From assembly GCA_017451225.1 (NCBI GenBank), contig JAFSPZ010000036.1, positions 1 through 57,780 of the forward strand: a stretch of DNA of 57,780 nucleotides, written 5' to 3'. The notes below the pieces were generated by a model, which was not told where the DNA came from, made no database searches, and worked only from the letters and a program-made list of their open reading frames with translations. The DNA comes from Muribaculaceae bacterium. GTDB taxonomy: Bacteria; Bacteroidota; Bacteroidia; Bacteroidales; Muribaculaceae. Position 1 is the stretch's first letter. Each line of letters opens with the position of its first letter. Shown here in pieces: positions 9,165 through 18,811 of the stretch. The position numbers and the translations under genes are program-made.

Positions 9165-9845
9165 ATGAAAGTCAAGATACATAGAGAAGGACAGAATATT
9201 ATTTTTGTGTTGCTACTCATTCTGTTGGCAATCAACATTCCAGCCTATCTGTTCATGGAGGTGAAGTGGATTCCCATTACTCTCTGCGTCATCAGCGTCA
9301 TCATGTTTGCCCTGGTGGTTAATTTCTTCAGGTTGCCACAGCGGCACTTCAAGGGTGACAACGACGGCGTCGTGGTATCGAGTGTTGACGGCAAGATAGT
9401 GGCCCTCGAAGAGGTCTATGAAGGTGAGTACCTGCACAAGAATGTCATTCAGCTATCGGTCTTCATGTCGGTTTTTAATGTGCATGCCAACTGGGTGCCC
9501 CTCAAGGGCAAAGTAAAATATGTGAAACACCATGCGGGACGTTTCCTTGCAGCCTACCTACCCAAATCGAGCACCGACAACGAGCGCTCGGCTATTGTCA
9601 TCGAGAGCGAGAAAAACGGCGAAGACGTGCTCGTACGCCAAATTGCTGGCGCCATAGCGCGACGCATCGTCACCTATGTCGAAGCTGGCGATCAAGTTGA
9701 CATCGACAACTTCATTGGATTCATCAAGTTTGGATCGCGTGTTGACATATACCTGCCACTCAACAGCGAGATTCTCGTTAAGCTGGGCGACACGACAACC
9801 GGCGGCATTACACCCATTGCACGACTCAAAGCAAAAGAAGATTGA
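9165..9845 (+). CDS. psd: phosphatidylserine decarboxylase proenzyme
   Basis: Psd decarboxylates phosphatidylserine to phosphatidylethanolamine at the inner membrane. This is the short (226-residue) form with two N-terminal membrane segments (about 13-55). Self-cleavage to give the pyruvoyl group should occur at Gly190-Ser191 in KFGSRVD. HANWVP (107-112) and the AGAIARR segment (161-167) are conserved in the family. The stop codon overlaps the pssA start (TGATG), so the two enzymes that make PE from CDP-diacylglycerol and serine are translationally coupled. Confidence 0.94.
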   Translation: MKVKIHREGQNIIFVLLLILLAINIPAYLFMEVKWIPITLCVISVIMFALVVNFFRLPQRHFKGDNDGVVVSSVDGKIVALEEVYEGEYLHKNVIQLSVFMSVFNVHANWVPLKGKVKYVKHHAGRFLAAYLPKSSTDNERSAIVIESEKNGEDVLVRQIAGAIARRIVTYVEAGDQVDIDNFIGFIKFGSRVDIYLPLNSEILVKLGDTTTGGITPIARLKAKED

Positions 9846-10558
9846 TGAAACTGCTCAAAGCCATAAAAAACAACATCCCTAACGCAATCACCTGCCTGAA
9901 CCTTCTCTTTGGGTCAATGGCGGTTATAGTTGCGTTCAAGCCCTTTGAGACCATTATGTGGGGGCTCCAAGGCTATCAACAGGCTTTTGTGCTCATAGCA
10001 CTGGCAGCCGTTGCCGACTTTTGCGACGGTCTTGTGGCACGATTGCTTCATGCCGTGTCACCACTGGGCAAGGAACTCGACTCCTTGAGCGACTGTGTGA
10101 GCTTTGGATTGGCACCAGCCATAATATTATATAATGTAATGGAGGCTGCAGGATGCGATACCTGGGTGTGCTTGATGTCACTGCTCATTCCCGTCTTTGG
10201 TGCTCTGAGACTTGCACGCTTCAATGTCGATACCAACCAAGCCACCGTTTTCACTGGCCTTCCCATCCCTGCCAATGCAATATTCTGGATAGGATTCATC
10301 AACTATTATGCCACCCATCACACCATCAGCCAGTGGATAGTGCTCGCACTCATTGTAGTGCTCTCGCTGCTTATGGTGTGCAACTTGCGCATGTTCTCGC
10401 TCAAGGTGCACGGCTTCGGCATCAAGGAAAGTTACAAGCAGTACATTCTGCTTGCAGCAGCGGTGACATTTATCGTGCTGGGCGGAGTGAGCGGTTTGGC
10501 TTGTGTCATAGCATTTTATGTTCTCATGTCACTGCTTTTTAAGGAAAAAGAGGCGTGA
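9845..10558 (+). CDS. pssA: CDP-diacylglycerol--serine O-phosphatidyltransferase
   Basis: PssA makes phosphatidylserine, the substrate of the preceding psd product. The CDP-alcohol phosphotransferase signature DGx2ARx8Gx3Dx3D is complete in the segment starting DFCDGLVAR and ending DSLSDCVSFG. The rest is a chain of hydrophobic membrane helices, 237 residues in all. I chose the ATG at 9845, which overlaps the psd stop codon; a TTG one codon earlier is possible but less likely. Confidence 0.94.
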   Translation: MKLLKAIKNNIPNAITCLNLLFGSMAVIVAFKPFETIMWGLQGYQQAFVLIALAAVADFCDGLVARLLHAVSPLGKELDSLSDCVSFGLAPAIILYNVMEAAGCDTWVCLMSLLIPVFGALRLARFNVDTNQATVFTGLPIPANAIFWIGFINYYATHHTISQWIVLALIVVLSLLMVCNLRMFSLKVHGFGIKESYKQYILLAAAVTFIVLGGVSGLACVIAFYVLMSLLFKEKEA

Positions 10559-10630
10559 CCAGCACCACTTGGCACGTTTTTTGCTGACTTTAGGTTCTGA
10601 ATCACTTTTTTAGTCTGAAACATCTATATC

Positions 10631-10969
10631 ATGTTCTGGTTTATCCTGTTTTTGATACTACTCTATTTCATCGCCGCTCCCATCTTCAGGGTGTGGCGCA
10701 AGATGCGTAGGTTCAGAAACGAATATGAGCAAGCTATGAACCAGCAGGGCAATTACCAGCCAGGTCATGCTAGCGACACACGCACCGACGAGCAACGTGA
10801 AATGGTGGAACGATACCGCCGTTATAGCGAGGAAAACGCCGAGAACGTTGATTACGAAGAGCTCGAAGGAAGAATGGAAGAAAAAGCCGACAACACCTCA
10901 GCTCAGCAAGAGCCATCTTCTCAATATCAAGAAGAGGCCATCAGCGACGCCGAGTACGAGGAAATCTAA
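10631..10969 (+). CDS. DUF4834 small membrane protein
   Basis: A 112-residue protein with one N-terminal membrane helix (about 2-18), a basic stretch (RVWRKMRRFR) and a long acidic, Gln/Glu-rich tail. It matches the Bacteroidales family DUF4834, which has no known function. It lies 72 bases after pssA, in the same direction. Confidence 0.75.
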   Translation: MFWFILFLILLYFIAAPIFRVWRKMRRFRNEYEQAMNQQGNYQPGHASDTRTDEQREMVERYRRYSEENAENVDYEELEGRMEEKADNTSAQQEPSSQYQEEAISDAEYEEI

Positions 10970-11017
10970 CCATATAATCATGCCACAGTATAATGTGGGA
11001 GGCCATGCAGCACGAGG

Positions 11018-11037
11018 GTGGGTGTTGCAACACCCAC
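11018..11037. repeat. perfect 20-bp palindrome between convergent genes
   Basis: GTGGGTGTTG followed by its exact reverse complement, with no loop. It sits between the ends of the DUF4834 gene and the convergent SUMF1-like gene. A T-rich stretch follows 15 bases later on the plus strand. It may act as a two-way terminator, a protein site or a copy of a dispersed palindromic repeat. Confidence 0.7.
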
Positions 11038-11102
11038 GAGTACCGTGATTTTCCTTTTTTCGCTCGCGTTACCGCTTCTTGCTCGTTTTTTGAAAGGGGA
11101 AA

Positions 11103-11879
11103 CTATAGGGCAAGTCGGAAACCCAAGTTGCCACCACAGCCATCGACTTTGTACCTGTTACGTTTCGCTACACAGCAGTCCCAGTCAAAGCAAATCCAGC
11201 TGCCATTACGATTCACACGGTAAGAACCCGAACTAGGTCCTTTCGGGTCTCTCTGTGCTTCGCTACTGTAACTCCCATACCAATCCTGGCACCATTCCAT
11301 CACATTGCCGCTCATATCGTAGAGTCCCAACTCATTGGATTGCTTTGTCGCCACATCATGGGTTCTTGAGCCGCTGTTGCCTTCATACCACGCCACATCA
11401 TCAACATTATTGCTGCCACTAAACTTGTAGCCATGGCTCTTGGTGCCGCCGCGGGCAGCAAATTCCCACTCAGCCTCAGTTGGTAATCGGAATTTCTTGC
11501 CTGTAAGCTGGTTCAGCTTTGTGATAAACGTCTGGCAATCGTTCCATGACACTTGTTCTACTGGCAAGTTCTTGCCATTCCATTTACTTGGATTATTGCC
11601 CATCACAGCCTGCCATAGCGCCTGTGTCACCTCAGTCTCGCCAATAAAGTAACTTGACAAGGTTACACAATGGGTAGGGATCTCATCGTCAAAGGCATCA
11701 TTACCTTGCTCGCTTATGGCGCCCATAGTGAATGTGCCACCTTCAACCCTTATCATTGTGAATGTAACACCATTCACTGTAAACTCTTTTATTTCATCTT
11801 CTTTTAAAGTCTGTGCCTGCCCAACCATTGCTACCATCAGCAGAACAATTGTAAATAATGACTTTTGGTTAAATATCAT
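11103..11879 (-). CDS. SUMF1/formylglycine-generating-enzyme-like secreted protein
   Basis: With the ATG at 11879 this is a 258-residue protein with a signal peptide ending GQAQ. A longer reading from 11909 would push the signal peptide inward, so I prefer the shorter start. The FGE-sulfatase fold is clear: EGGTFTMGA, PVEQVSWNDCQTF, RLPTEAEWEFAARGG, YDMSGNVMEWCQDW and the GFRLAL ending. Most secreted members in Bacteroidales are not proven sulfatase-activating enzymes. Here the C-terminus carries two cysteines spaced C-x4-C (GSWICFDWDC), the same spacing as the active-site pair of true FGE, so activity cannot be ruled out. Confidence 0.85.
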   Translation of the reverse strand: MIFNQKSLFTIVLLMVAMVGQAQTLKEDEIKEFTVNGVTFTMIRVEGGTFTMGAISEQGNDAFDDEIPTHCVTLSSYFIGETEVTQALWQAVMGNNPSKWNGKNLPVEQVSWNDCQTFITKLNQLTGKKFRLPTEAEWEFAARGGTKSHGYKFSGSNNVDDVAWYEGNSGSRTHDVATKQSNELGLYDMSGNVMEWCQDWYGSYSSEAQRDPKGPSSGSYRVNRNGSWICFDWDCCVAKRNRYKVDGCGGNLGFRLAL

Positions 11880-11948
11880 ATCGTATTTTTTTGCATTATT
11901 ACCTTTCAAAAATTAGTTAAGCACAAAGTAATAAAAAGTTGTCAGTAA

Positions 11949-12482
11949 TCATTTCACCATCACTTTGTGGGCTGTGCCGTCGCTCATCAGCACGATGTTC
12001 ACTCCTGGCTCTGGGCTCTCTATGCGCTGACCCTCGACATTGAAGCGAGCAAGCTCGGTGGCATTAGAGTCGGTTTGGATTGTCGACACCGCCTCCACTG
12101 GCGTCTCACCGCTGAAGAATACCACTCTGGGCATAAGGAACGCATCGGTCGCTATCCACTGAACCGAACTCGGTATCACCACGGCATAGAGCCAGTTGTA
12201 GCCCGTGGCAGCCTCACCAGCAGGGCCATAAAGGAAATGGCTGGGAATTACCTCGGCTCCCGATGGCACCTCGATGAGTTTCTCCACCAGAAAGTGCTGG
12301 TCCCAGTCGTCACGGCCATACCAACCGGTACGGACCAATGTGGTCATGTCTTTGGTGTAAATGTGGCCATGCTTACACTTAAATCCATCGGGGCTGAAGA
12401 AATATCCCTTTTCGGTTATCATGGGTTGCGCGCTGGCAACCATCGACACCATCGCAACTAGTAGTAACAAAATCTTTTTCAT
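11949..12482 (-). CDS. secreted protein with T9SS-like C-terminal tail
   Basis: Starting at the ATG at 12482 (MKKILLLLVAMVSMVASAQ) this is a 177-residue protein with a clear signal peptide. The C-terminus (FNVEGQRIESPEPGVNIV, then DGTAHKVMVK) looks like a type IX secretion sorting tail. The middle part is not recognised, though the segment around residues 100-140 (VVIPSSVQWIATDAF) resembles a single leucine-rich BspA-type repeat. It may be secreted or attached to the cell surface. A start at 12548 would bury the signal peptide and is rejected. Confidence 0.65.
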   Translation of the reverse strand: MKKILLLLVAMVSMVASAQPMITEKGYFFSPDGFKCKHGHIYTKDMTTLVRTGWYGRDDWDQHFLVEKLIEVPSGAEVIPSHFLYGPAGEAATGYNWLYAVVIPSSVQWIATDAFLMPRVVFFSGETPVEAVSTIQTDSNATELARFNVEGQRIESPEPGVNIVLMSDGTAHKVMVK

Positions 12483-12591
12483 AACGGTAATGTGATTGGT
12501 TATCGATGACAAATATAGCCAATTTTCTCGTGTTAACAAAAATTGCACATTATTTTAATAACGTTTTATGCCATTTTCAACAAAAAAGAAT

Positions 12592-12599
12592 TAAATTTG
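12592..12599 (+). promoter_or_regulatory. -7 box for rocD
   Basis: TAAATTTG fits the -7 form and lies 39 bases before the rocD ATG. No clear -33 box is seen. Confidence 0.5.
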
Positions 12600-12637
12600 C
12601 AGTGTCAGAACAAATTATTCTATAAAATCAACTAATT

Positions 12638-13909
12638 ATGGCAACTACCAAAAAAACTAAACCAACTACTAAGAAAAACGTGATTGGCGAAGCCAGCAAG
12701 CGTTGCATGGCTATGGAAGACAAGTACGGAGCACACAACTACCATCCACTACCTGTTGTCCTCAAGAAGGGCAAGGGCATCTATGTGTGGGATGTTGAAG
12801 GCAAGAAGTATTTCGACTTCCTTTCTTCTTACAGCGCTGTGAACCAAGGCCACTGCCATCCACGCATCGTGAAAGCTCTCAAGGACCAGGCAAGCAAGCT
12901 CTGCCTCACTTCTCGCGCTTTCTACAACGACGCACTGTGCGAGTATGAGAAATACATCCACCAGTTCTTCGGCTATGACAAGGTGCTTCCCATGAACACC
13001 GGCGCCGAGGGTGTGGAGACTGCCCTGAAGCTGGCTCGCCGCTGGGGTGCAGTAAAGAAAGGTATACCCAACGATAAAATCAAGATAATTTGCTGCGAAG
13101 GCAACTTCCACGGACGCACCGTGACCATCATCACCATGAGCGACGACCCAAGTTCGTTTGCCGACTATGGACCACTCACTCCTGGTTTCATCCGCATTCC
13201 TTACAACGATCCCAAGGCTCTTGAGAAAGCTCTCAAGAAATATGGCGACGAGGTGTGCGCATTCATCGCCGAGCCAATTCAAGGTGAGGCTGGTGTATTC
13301 GTTCCCGACGACGGCTACCTGAAGAAATGCTTCGACCTGTGCCACGAGCACAACGTGCTCTTCATTGCCGACGAGGTTCAGACTGGTATCGCCCGCACCG
13401 GCAAGATGCTCTGCTCTATGCACGACGGCATCCGTCCCGACATCGTAATCCTGGGCAAGGCCCTGGGTGGTGGTGTTCTTCCCGTTTCGGCTTGCCTTGC
13501 CGACGACGACATCATGCTCAACATCAAGCCAGGTGAGCACGGCTCTACCTTCGGCGGCTTCCCACTGGCAGCACGCGTAGCAGTTGAGGCTCTCAAGGTT
13601 GTGAAAGAGGAGAAACTCACTCAGAATGCCGAGAAGATGGGTAAGATTTTCCGCGAGGAAATCAAGAAAATCAACTCGCCATTCATCGTTCAGGTGCGCG
13701 GACGCGGCTTGCTCAACGCCATTGTTACCACCCCAATCAAGGGCAAGACTGCTTGGGACATCTGCCTCAAGCTGCGTGACAACGGCCTGCTTGCTAAGCC
13801 CACCCACGACCACATCATCCGTTTTGCTCCTCCCTTGTGCATCAACAAAGAGGAAATCCTCAAGGCTGTTGCTATTATCAAGAAGACCTTCGAGGAGATG
13901 TCGAAGTAA
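12638..13909 (+). CDS. rocD: ornithine--oxo-acid aminotransferase
   Basis: A class III PLP aminotransferase that converts ornithine and 2-oxoglutarate to glutamate semialdehyde and glutamate, linking arginine/ornithine and proline metabolism. Lys274 in LGKALGGG binds PLP, Asp245 in ADEVQTG contacts the ring nitrogen, and [17 protein letters not shown] (120-136) is the cofactor phosphate region. The length of 423 residues is usual, with a Lys/Thr-rich N-terminal leader. It is a single-gene unit with its own promoter and a strong terminator. Confidence 0.93.
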   Translation: MATTKKTKPTTKKNVIGEASKRCMAMEDKYGAHNYHPLPVVLKKGKGIYVWDVEGKKYFDFLSSYSAVNQGHCHPRIVKALKDQASKLCLTSRAFYNDALCEYEKYIHQFFGYDKVLPMNTGAEGVETALKLARRWGAVKKGIPNDKIKIICCEGNFHGRTVTIITMSDDPSSFADYGPLTPGFIRIPYNDPKALEKALKKYGDEVCAFIAEPIQGEAGVFVPDDGYLKKCFDLCHEHNVLFIADEVQTGIARTGKMLCSMHDGIRPDIVILGKALGGGVLPVSACLADDDIMLNIKPGEHGSTFGGFPLAARVAVEALKVVKEEKLTQNAEKMGKIFREEIKKINSPFIVQVRGRGLLNAIVTTPIKGKTAWDICLKLRDNGLLAKPTHDHIIRFAPPLCINKEEILKAVAIIKKTFEEMSK

Positions 13910-13937
13910 AAAAATCTTTGATTTATCACAAAAGAAA

Positions 13938-13972
13938 CAGGGTGTCCAAATCATTAGGACACCCTGTTTTTT
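13938..13972. terminator. two-way terminator between rocD and manC
   Basis: A perfect 10-bp stem (CAGGGTGTCC, 13938-13947, with 13957-13966) and a 9-base loop, followed by six T on the plus strand. The adjoining AAA/TTT pairs also give a T-rich tract on the minus strand, so it can serve both convergent genes. Confidence 0.9.
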
Positions 13973-13996
13973 ACATCATTTACTCTCAATTCACGT

Positions 13997-15076
13997 CTAT
14001 AGATATTTGTCGCCAAAGAAGGTTTTGGCCTCATTAACATAGTTCTTGATTTTCTGCTCGTCGTTCTTGGGAACTATGAGCAACGCATCGGGCGTGTCGG
14101 CAACAATGTAGCCGTTAAGCCCTGACACCACCACGAGCTTGTCGCCCTTGGCAGCTATCACGTTGTTGTTGCTCTCAAATGCCAGCACGCGAGTGTTGGG
14201 GGTCACATTTCCGTCACGGTTCTTAGGTGAGTTGTCATAAATCGAGCCCCAAGTGCCCAGGTCGCTCCAGCCAAAGTCAACTTTCTCGACAAAGACATTG
14301 CTAGATTTTTCCATCACAGCATAGTCAATCGAGATGTTTGGACAGTCGCTATAATGCTCGTTGATGTATTCCTGCTCCTGTGGAGTTCCATAGAACATGT
14401 TGGCATGGTCAAAGATGTCGGCTATTTCGGGGGCAAGTGTCCTAATCGCGTTGATAATGGTGTCAACACCCCAGAAGAACATGCCTGAGTTCCAATAAAA
14501 CTCACCGCTCTCAAGGAACACGTTGGCAAGTTCCTTATTGGGCTTCTCGGTAAAGGTCTTCACCTTTGAAAACAACTCATCAACGTGTTCTCCCTCCTGA
14601 ATGTAGCCATAACCGGTCTCGGGGCGGCTTGGCTTGACACCAAATGTTACAATAGCGTCATTTTTCTCCACAAACACAAATGCTTTGATTACATTCTCCT
14701 CAAAGTCATGCTGCTTGAGCACCATGTGGTCGCTGGGAGCGACCATAATCTTGGCGTCGGGATTTAGCGCCTTGATGTGCCACGCCGCCCATGCGTTGCA
14801 CGGAGCGGTGTTTCGACGGGCTGGCTCCAGCAGTATCTGCTCGGGCTTGAGTTCGGGAAGCTGCTCTTGGATTATTGATGAGTACTGCTCGTTGGTGAGC
14901 ATGATGATATTCTCGATGGGAACAATGCCTGCCAAACGGTCTACCGTGAGCTGCAACAGGCTGCGGCCTGTACCAAGAAAATCAATAAACTGTTTAGGCA
15001 TCGCTTCGCGGCTGTAGGGCCAAAATCGACTACCCACACCACCGCACATTATTACACAAAATCTATTATTTTCCAT
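13997..15076 (-). CDS. manC: mannose-1-phosphate guanylyltransferase
   Basis: The enzyme makes GDP-mannose from mannose 1-phosphate and GTP, for surface polysaccharides and fucose. The nucleotidyltransferase signature MCGGVGSRFWPYSREAMPKQ (about 10-29) is complete, and FTEKPN, FYWNSGMFFW and the SIDYAVMEKS segment are typical. At 359 residues it is the guanylyltransferase alone, without the isomerase domain of bifunctional ManC/AlgA proteins. It is divergent from ruvB, with separate promoters in the 170-bp gap. Confidence 0.92.
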   Translation of the reverse strand: MENNRFCVIMCGGVGSRFWPYSREAMPKQFIDFLGTGRSLLQLTVDRLAGIVPIENIIMLTNEQYSSIIQEQLPELKPEQILLEPARRNTAPCNAWAAWHIKALNPDAKIMVAPSDHMVLKQHDFEENVIKAFVFVEKNDAIVTFGVKPSRPETGYGYIQEGEHVDELFSKVKTFTEKPNKELANVFLESGEFYWNSGMFFWGVDTIINAIRTLAPEIADIFDHANMFYGTPQEQEYINEHYSDCPNISIDYAVMEKSSNVFVEKVDFGWSDLGTWGSIYDNSPKNRDGNVTPNTRVLAFESNNNVIAAKGDKLVVVSGLNGYIVADTPDALLIVPKNDEQKIKNYVNEAKTFFGDKYL

Positions 15077-15103
15077 TTAATATGTCGTAAAAAATTATTG
15101 CGT

Positions 15104-15134
15104 AAAGATAGGCATAAAATCGCAATCTGCAAAG
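15104..15134 (-). promoter_or_regulatory. promoter of manC
   Basis: Read on the minus strand: TTTG at 15134-15131, a 19-bp spacer, then TATCTTTA at 15111-15104, one base off the -7 form. The manC start is 28 bases downstream. Confidence 0.6.
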
Positions 15135-15192
15135 AAAACCAGCAAAACAATGCGCCAACTATGTGCAAAAAATGTGAAAATTAATCTTCTTC

Positions 15193-15223
15193 TTGTTGCT
15201 TTGATGTTTTATTAGTAATTTTG
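15193..15223 (+). promoter_or_regulatory. promoter of ruvB
   Basis: TTG at 15193-15195, a 20-bp spacer, then TAATTTTG at 15216-15223. The ATG is 24 bases downstream of the -7 box. Confidence 0.65.
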
Positions 15224-15246
15224 TGGTTTGACTTAGAATATTCTTT

Positions 15247-16275
15247 ATGAACGACGATTTCGATATAAGAGAAGAACGCACACAAGTTGACCGCGATTTT
15301 GAGAAAGCGCTAAGGCCGGCACGATTCAGCGATTTTGCTGGACAAGAGGGCATTATCAGCAATCTCAAGGTCTTTGTCGCTGCTGCACGCAAGAGAGGCG
15401 AAGCGCTTGATCACACACTCTTCTATGGACCTCCAGGACTGGGAAAGACAACCCTCTCAAGCATCATCGCCAACGAGATGGGAGTGGGATTCAAAGTGAC
15501 TAGCGGACCCGTGCTCGACAAGCCGGGCGACCTAGCCGGTCTGCTCACCTCGCTCGAGGAGAACGATGTGCTCTTTATCGACGAGATTCACCGCCTGAGC
15601 CCCATTGTGGAGGAATATCTTTACTCGGCAATGGAAGACTACCGCATCGACATCATGATCGACAAGGGACCAGGGGCTCGTTCGGTGCAGCTCACTCTCT
15701 CGCCGTTCACCCTCATTGGTGCCACCACACGAAGCGGACTGCTCACAGCACCGCTCAGAGCGCGCTTTGGCATCAACTGCCACCTGGAATACTATGGTCA
15801 CGAGACGCTCGAAGGCATCATCAAGCGCTCGGCAAGGCTCCTGGACGTGCCCATCGCCGACGATGCAGCACGCGAGATAGCACTGCGCAGCCGTGGCACC
15901 CCACGTGTAGCAAATTCTCTGCTTCGCCGCGTGCGCGACTTTGCCCAGGTGAAAGGCAGCGGCAAAATCGATAGTGCGATAGCTAAGTATGCGCTTGAAG
16001 CACTTAACATCGACACCTACGGTCTCGACGAGGTAGACCACAAGCTGCTCATCACCATCATCGACAAGTTTGGCGGTGGTCCAGTGGGACTCTCCACTCT
16101 AGCAGCCGCCCTCAACGAAGATGCCGGCACCATCGAGGAGGTTTACGAGCCTTTCCTCATCAAGGAAGGATTCATCAAGCGTACCCCGCGCGGACGTGTT
16201 GCCACCGACCTGGCGTTCCGTCACCTCAAGATTGACCGACCGGCCGACCGCAGCGGTCAAGCATCTCTTTTCTAA
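15247..16275 (+). CDS. ruvB: Holliday junction ATP-dependent helicase RuvB
   Basis: RuvB is the hexameric motor that drives branch migration of Holliday junctions with RuvA. Walker [10 protein letters not shown] (61-69), Walker [10 protein letters not shown] (110-118), the sensor segment GATTRSG and the arginine-finger region TAPLRARFG are all present. The C-terminal winged-helix domain ends with [16 protein letters not shown]. The length of 342 residues is standard. The flippase gene follows 23 bases later in the same direction. Confidence 0.97.
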   Translation: MNDDFDIREERTQVDRDFEKALRPARFSDFAGQEGIISNLKVFVAAARKRGEALDHTLFYGPPGLGKTTLSSIIANEMGVGFKVTSGPVLDKPGDLAGLLTSLEENDVLFIDEIHRLSPIVEEYLYSAMEDYRIDIMIDKGPGARSVQLTLSPFTLIGATTRSGLLTAPLRARFGINCHLEYYGHETLEGIIKRSARLLDVPIADDAAREIALRSRGTPRVANSLLRRVRDFAQVKGSGKIDSAIAKYALEALNIDTYGLDEVDHKLLITIIDKFGGGPVGLSTLAAALNEDAGTIEEVYEPFLIKEGFIKRTPRGRVATDLAFRHLKIDRPADRSGQASLF

Positions 16276-16298
16276 ACGAACAATAAACCCAAACTATA

Positions 16299-17795
16299 AT
16301 GGCAAATCTCAAGTCTTTAGCTAAAGACACCGTGATATATGGCTTCACTGGCATGGTGGGCCGATTCCTCAACTATCTGCTGGTACCTTTATACACAGCC
16401 AAGATCAGCGCTATGTCGGGTGGATATGGAACCATTACCAACATCTACGCCTATATCGCCCTCATGATCATTATCCTCACCTTTGGAATGGAAACCACAT
16501 TCTTCAGGTTCTCCAACAAAGATGATGAAGACCCAAAATCGGTAATTTCCACTTCTCTCATAGCGGTGACAGCTGTGTCGGCGCTATTTGTGGCTCTCAT
16601 CTTCATCACGCTGCCATGGCTCGCACCGGCAATGGGATATGCCGACCACCCAAGCTACATTAGCGTCATGTCGATTGTCGTCGCACTCGATGCCGTGCAA
16701 TCCATTCTATATGCCTACTTGCGCTATCAGCACAAACCTCTTAAGTTTGCATCGCTCAAGTTTGCGTTCATCATTCTCAACATCTTCCTCAACGTGCTGT
16801 ATTTTGTCTGGCTACCCGACCTTTACAAGAGCTACCCCGAGGTAGTAGGCAAAATCTATGACCCAACAGTTGGCGTGGGATATGCTTTCTATCTCAACCT
16901 CGTGTGCACAGGATTGGTGACACTGCTTTTCTGGAAAGAACTGGCGAGCATCAAGTACCGAGTGGACTGGGCGCTGCTCAAGCGCATGCTCTCCTACACC
17001 TGGCCACTGTTGTTGCTGGGAATTGTGGGAATCCTGAACCAGACTGCCGACAAGATTCTCTATCCTTACATCGACCCAAGCCACAACGGAAAGGTGCAAC
17101 TGGGAATTTATGGCGCTGCCTGCAAGATAGCTATGATAATGGCGATTATTACCAACGCTTTCCGATGGGCCTACGAACCGTTTGTCTTCGGCAAGAGCCG
17201 TGACAAGGACAATCGCGAGGCCTATGCCGGCGCAATGCGATATTTCATCATCTTCACCTATCTGGCGTTCCTCATGGTGATGGCTTGGATGGACCTCTTG
17301 AAATACATCATCGGGCGTGACTATTGGGAAGGGCTAAAAGTGGTTCCCATTGTCATGGCAGCCGAAATCATGATGGGAATATATTTCAACCTCTCGTTCT
17401 GGTACAAACTCACCGACAAGACCATCTGGGGAGCTATCTTCTCCTTCATTGGCTGCGCGATTCTCGTTGCCATAAACTTCTTGTTTGTGCCCAAGTTCGG
17501 ATACTGGGCCTGCGCTTGGGGAGGTTTTGCAGGATATGGAATCTCGATGGTGCTTTGCTACTTCGTGGGGCGCAAATACTACCCCATCGACTATCCACTC
17601 AAGGACATCGCTATCTACACCCTGCTCACTGCTGCAATTTTCGCCATCTATTGCTTTGTAGACTTCGGCAACAGCTGGGCAAACATCACCTTCCGCACCG
17701 CTCTGCTGCTAGTTTTCTTTGCAGTCCTAATCAAAATGGAACACCTAGGACCCATGCTCAAGAAACTGCCTGTGATTGGGAAGCTCATTAAGTAA
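16299..17795 (+). CDS. polysaccharide/lipid-linked oligosaccharide flippase (Wzx/MATE-like)
   Basis: A 498-residue integral membrane protein with about 14 hydrophobic segments and the N-terminal pattern of polysaccharide biosynthesis (MVF/MATE-type) exporters. Such proteins flip lipid-linked glycans across the inner membrane. It directly follows ruvB, an order often seen in Bacteroidales. The transported substrate cannot be read from the sequence. Confidence 0.88.
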   Translation: MANLKSLAKDTVIYGFTGMVGRFLNYLLVPLYTAKISAMSGGYGTITNIYAYIALMIIILTFGMETTFFRFSNKDDEDPKSVISTSLIAVTAVSALFVALIFITLPWLAPAMGYADHPSYISVMSIVVALDAVQSILYAYLRYQHKPLKFASLKFAFIILNIFLNVLYFVWLPDLYKSYPEVVGKIYDPTVGVGYAFYLNLVCTGLVTLLFWKELASIKYRVDWALLKRMLSYTWPLLLLGIVGILNQTADKILYPYIDPSHNGKVQLGIYGAACKIAMIMAIITNAFRWAYEPFVFGKSRDKDNREAYAGAMRYFIIFTYLAFLMVMAWMDLLKYIIGRDYWEGLKVVPIVMAAEIMMGIYFNLSFWYKLTDKTIWGAIFSFIGCAILVAINFLFVPKFGYWACAWGGFAGYGISMVLCYFVGRKYYPIDYPLKDIAIYTLLTAAIFAIYCFVDFGNSWANITFRTALLLVFFAVLIKMEHLGPMLKKLPVIGKLIK

Positions 17796-17826
17796 AATAA
17801 ACTACAAATTAGTACACACATAATAA

Positions 17827-17866
17827 ATGGCGAGTATCAGCATCGATACCCGCCATGCATTTTTTT
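17827..17866 (+). terminator. terminator after the flippase gene
   Basis: A 12-bp stem with one mismatch (17827-17838 with 17845-17856), a six-base loop and a run of seven T at 17860-17866. Confidence 0.8.
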
Positions 17867-17902
17867 CATCAGCATGCAACTGTTTAATCTAAAGAAATCA
17901 TC

Positions 17903-18661
17903 TTAAAAAAGATCTTTAAAATAGTCCATCATAATTTCTTGTGTTACACTCATAGTGTCTTGGGTGATAGCTGGAGTCTTTTCACTGAATTTCTTCATTA
18001 TAGGCATCTTTGCCAAATCTGTAAGCTGTTTAATATCAGCTATAGTAAAATACTTAGAATAAACGCGAACCATGATATCGGGCAGCATGTCATTAAACCC
18101 ACCAACCGAGGATTGTGAACCTAAATTTTGCAAGAAGATTGACTGCAACTTCTCCATCTGTTTGCTAAAATCCGACACCTCAAGAAATTCTCTCATTGCC
18201 TTATCAAAGTCTTCTGGCACCACAATACCAGCCGAAGGGCTCTCCTTCCCTAATGCGTAGTATTGACCTTCCTGCATTAAATCCTTTGTATACTGAGCTT
18301 GCATAGACCTCACTTTAACCTGAACTTCATTGCTATTGACTTCCATCAATTGCTTAATTTCATCAAGAGTGAAATATTTAGCGTAAATATCCACCATTTT
18401 CTCAGGCATTTTCTCTACAAGTTCATTCACAATATCATCAACATATTGACCTTGAAGCCCCATTTGTGCATAGGTTGCAGTTAGATTATCCCTCATTGTA
18501 TTTCCAAAGCCCGTAACATTAAGCAAGCTTCTTACAGCAGTTCTATACTCCTGGGTAATGCCAGAATTTTGCTGTTGTTGAGGGACATTTGAACCTGTGG
18601 CATTGATTGTTACAAAAATCATTGCCAGCAATAATAATTGTTTCATGAAAGTTTTCATCAT
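17903..18661 (-). CDS. DUF2059 exported protein
   Basis: A 252-residue protein with a signal peptide ending near residue 22. It contains two related halves, each with the DUF2059 pattern: YAKYFTLDEIKQLMEV in the first and YSKYFTIADIKQLTDL in the second. DUF2059 proteins are periplasmic and of unknown function. The gene is convergent to the flippase gene, and no operon partner is visible. Confidence 0.75.
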   Translation of the reverse strand: MMKTFMKQLLLLAMIFVTINATGSNVPQQQQNSGITQEYRTAVRSLLNVTGFGNTMRDNLTATYAQMGLQGQYVDDIVNELVEKMPEKMVDIYAKYFTLDEIKQLMEVNSNEVQVKVRSMQAQYTKDLMQEGQYYALGKESPSAGIVVPEDFDKAMREFLEVSDFSKQMEKLQSIFLQNLGSQSSVGGFNDMLPDIMVRVYSKYFTIADIKQLTDLAKMPIMKKFSEKTPAITQDTMSVTQEIMMDYFKDLF

Positions 18662-18765
18662 CTTTTATGTTTTTAGAGGTTATAATAATTTGAAGACAAA
18701 ATTAAGAAAAACTATCCATAATTGCAACCATATCATGCAGATTTCATAAAAAACGACATAAAACA

Positions 18766-18807
18766 AAAGCCCGACAATCGTTGATTTTCAACCGATTATC
18801 GGACTTT
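18766..18807 (-). terminator. terminator of tRNA-Leu
   Basis: On the minus strand a 15-bp stem with two G-U pairs (18807-18793 with 18780-18766) is topped by an inner short stem and a small A-rich loop, and is followed by a T-rich tail. It lies just after the tRNA 3' end. Confidence 0.85.
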
Positions 18808-18811
18808 GCAG

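Noticed and set aside
12749-13954. 401-residue open frame antisense to rocD
   Set aside because: A shadow of a strongly coding gene with biased codons; rocD is certain on the other strand.
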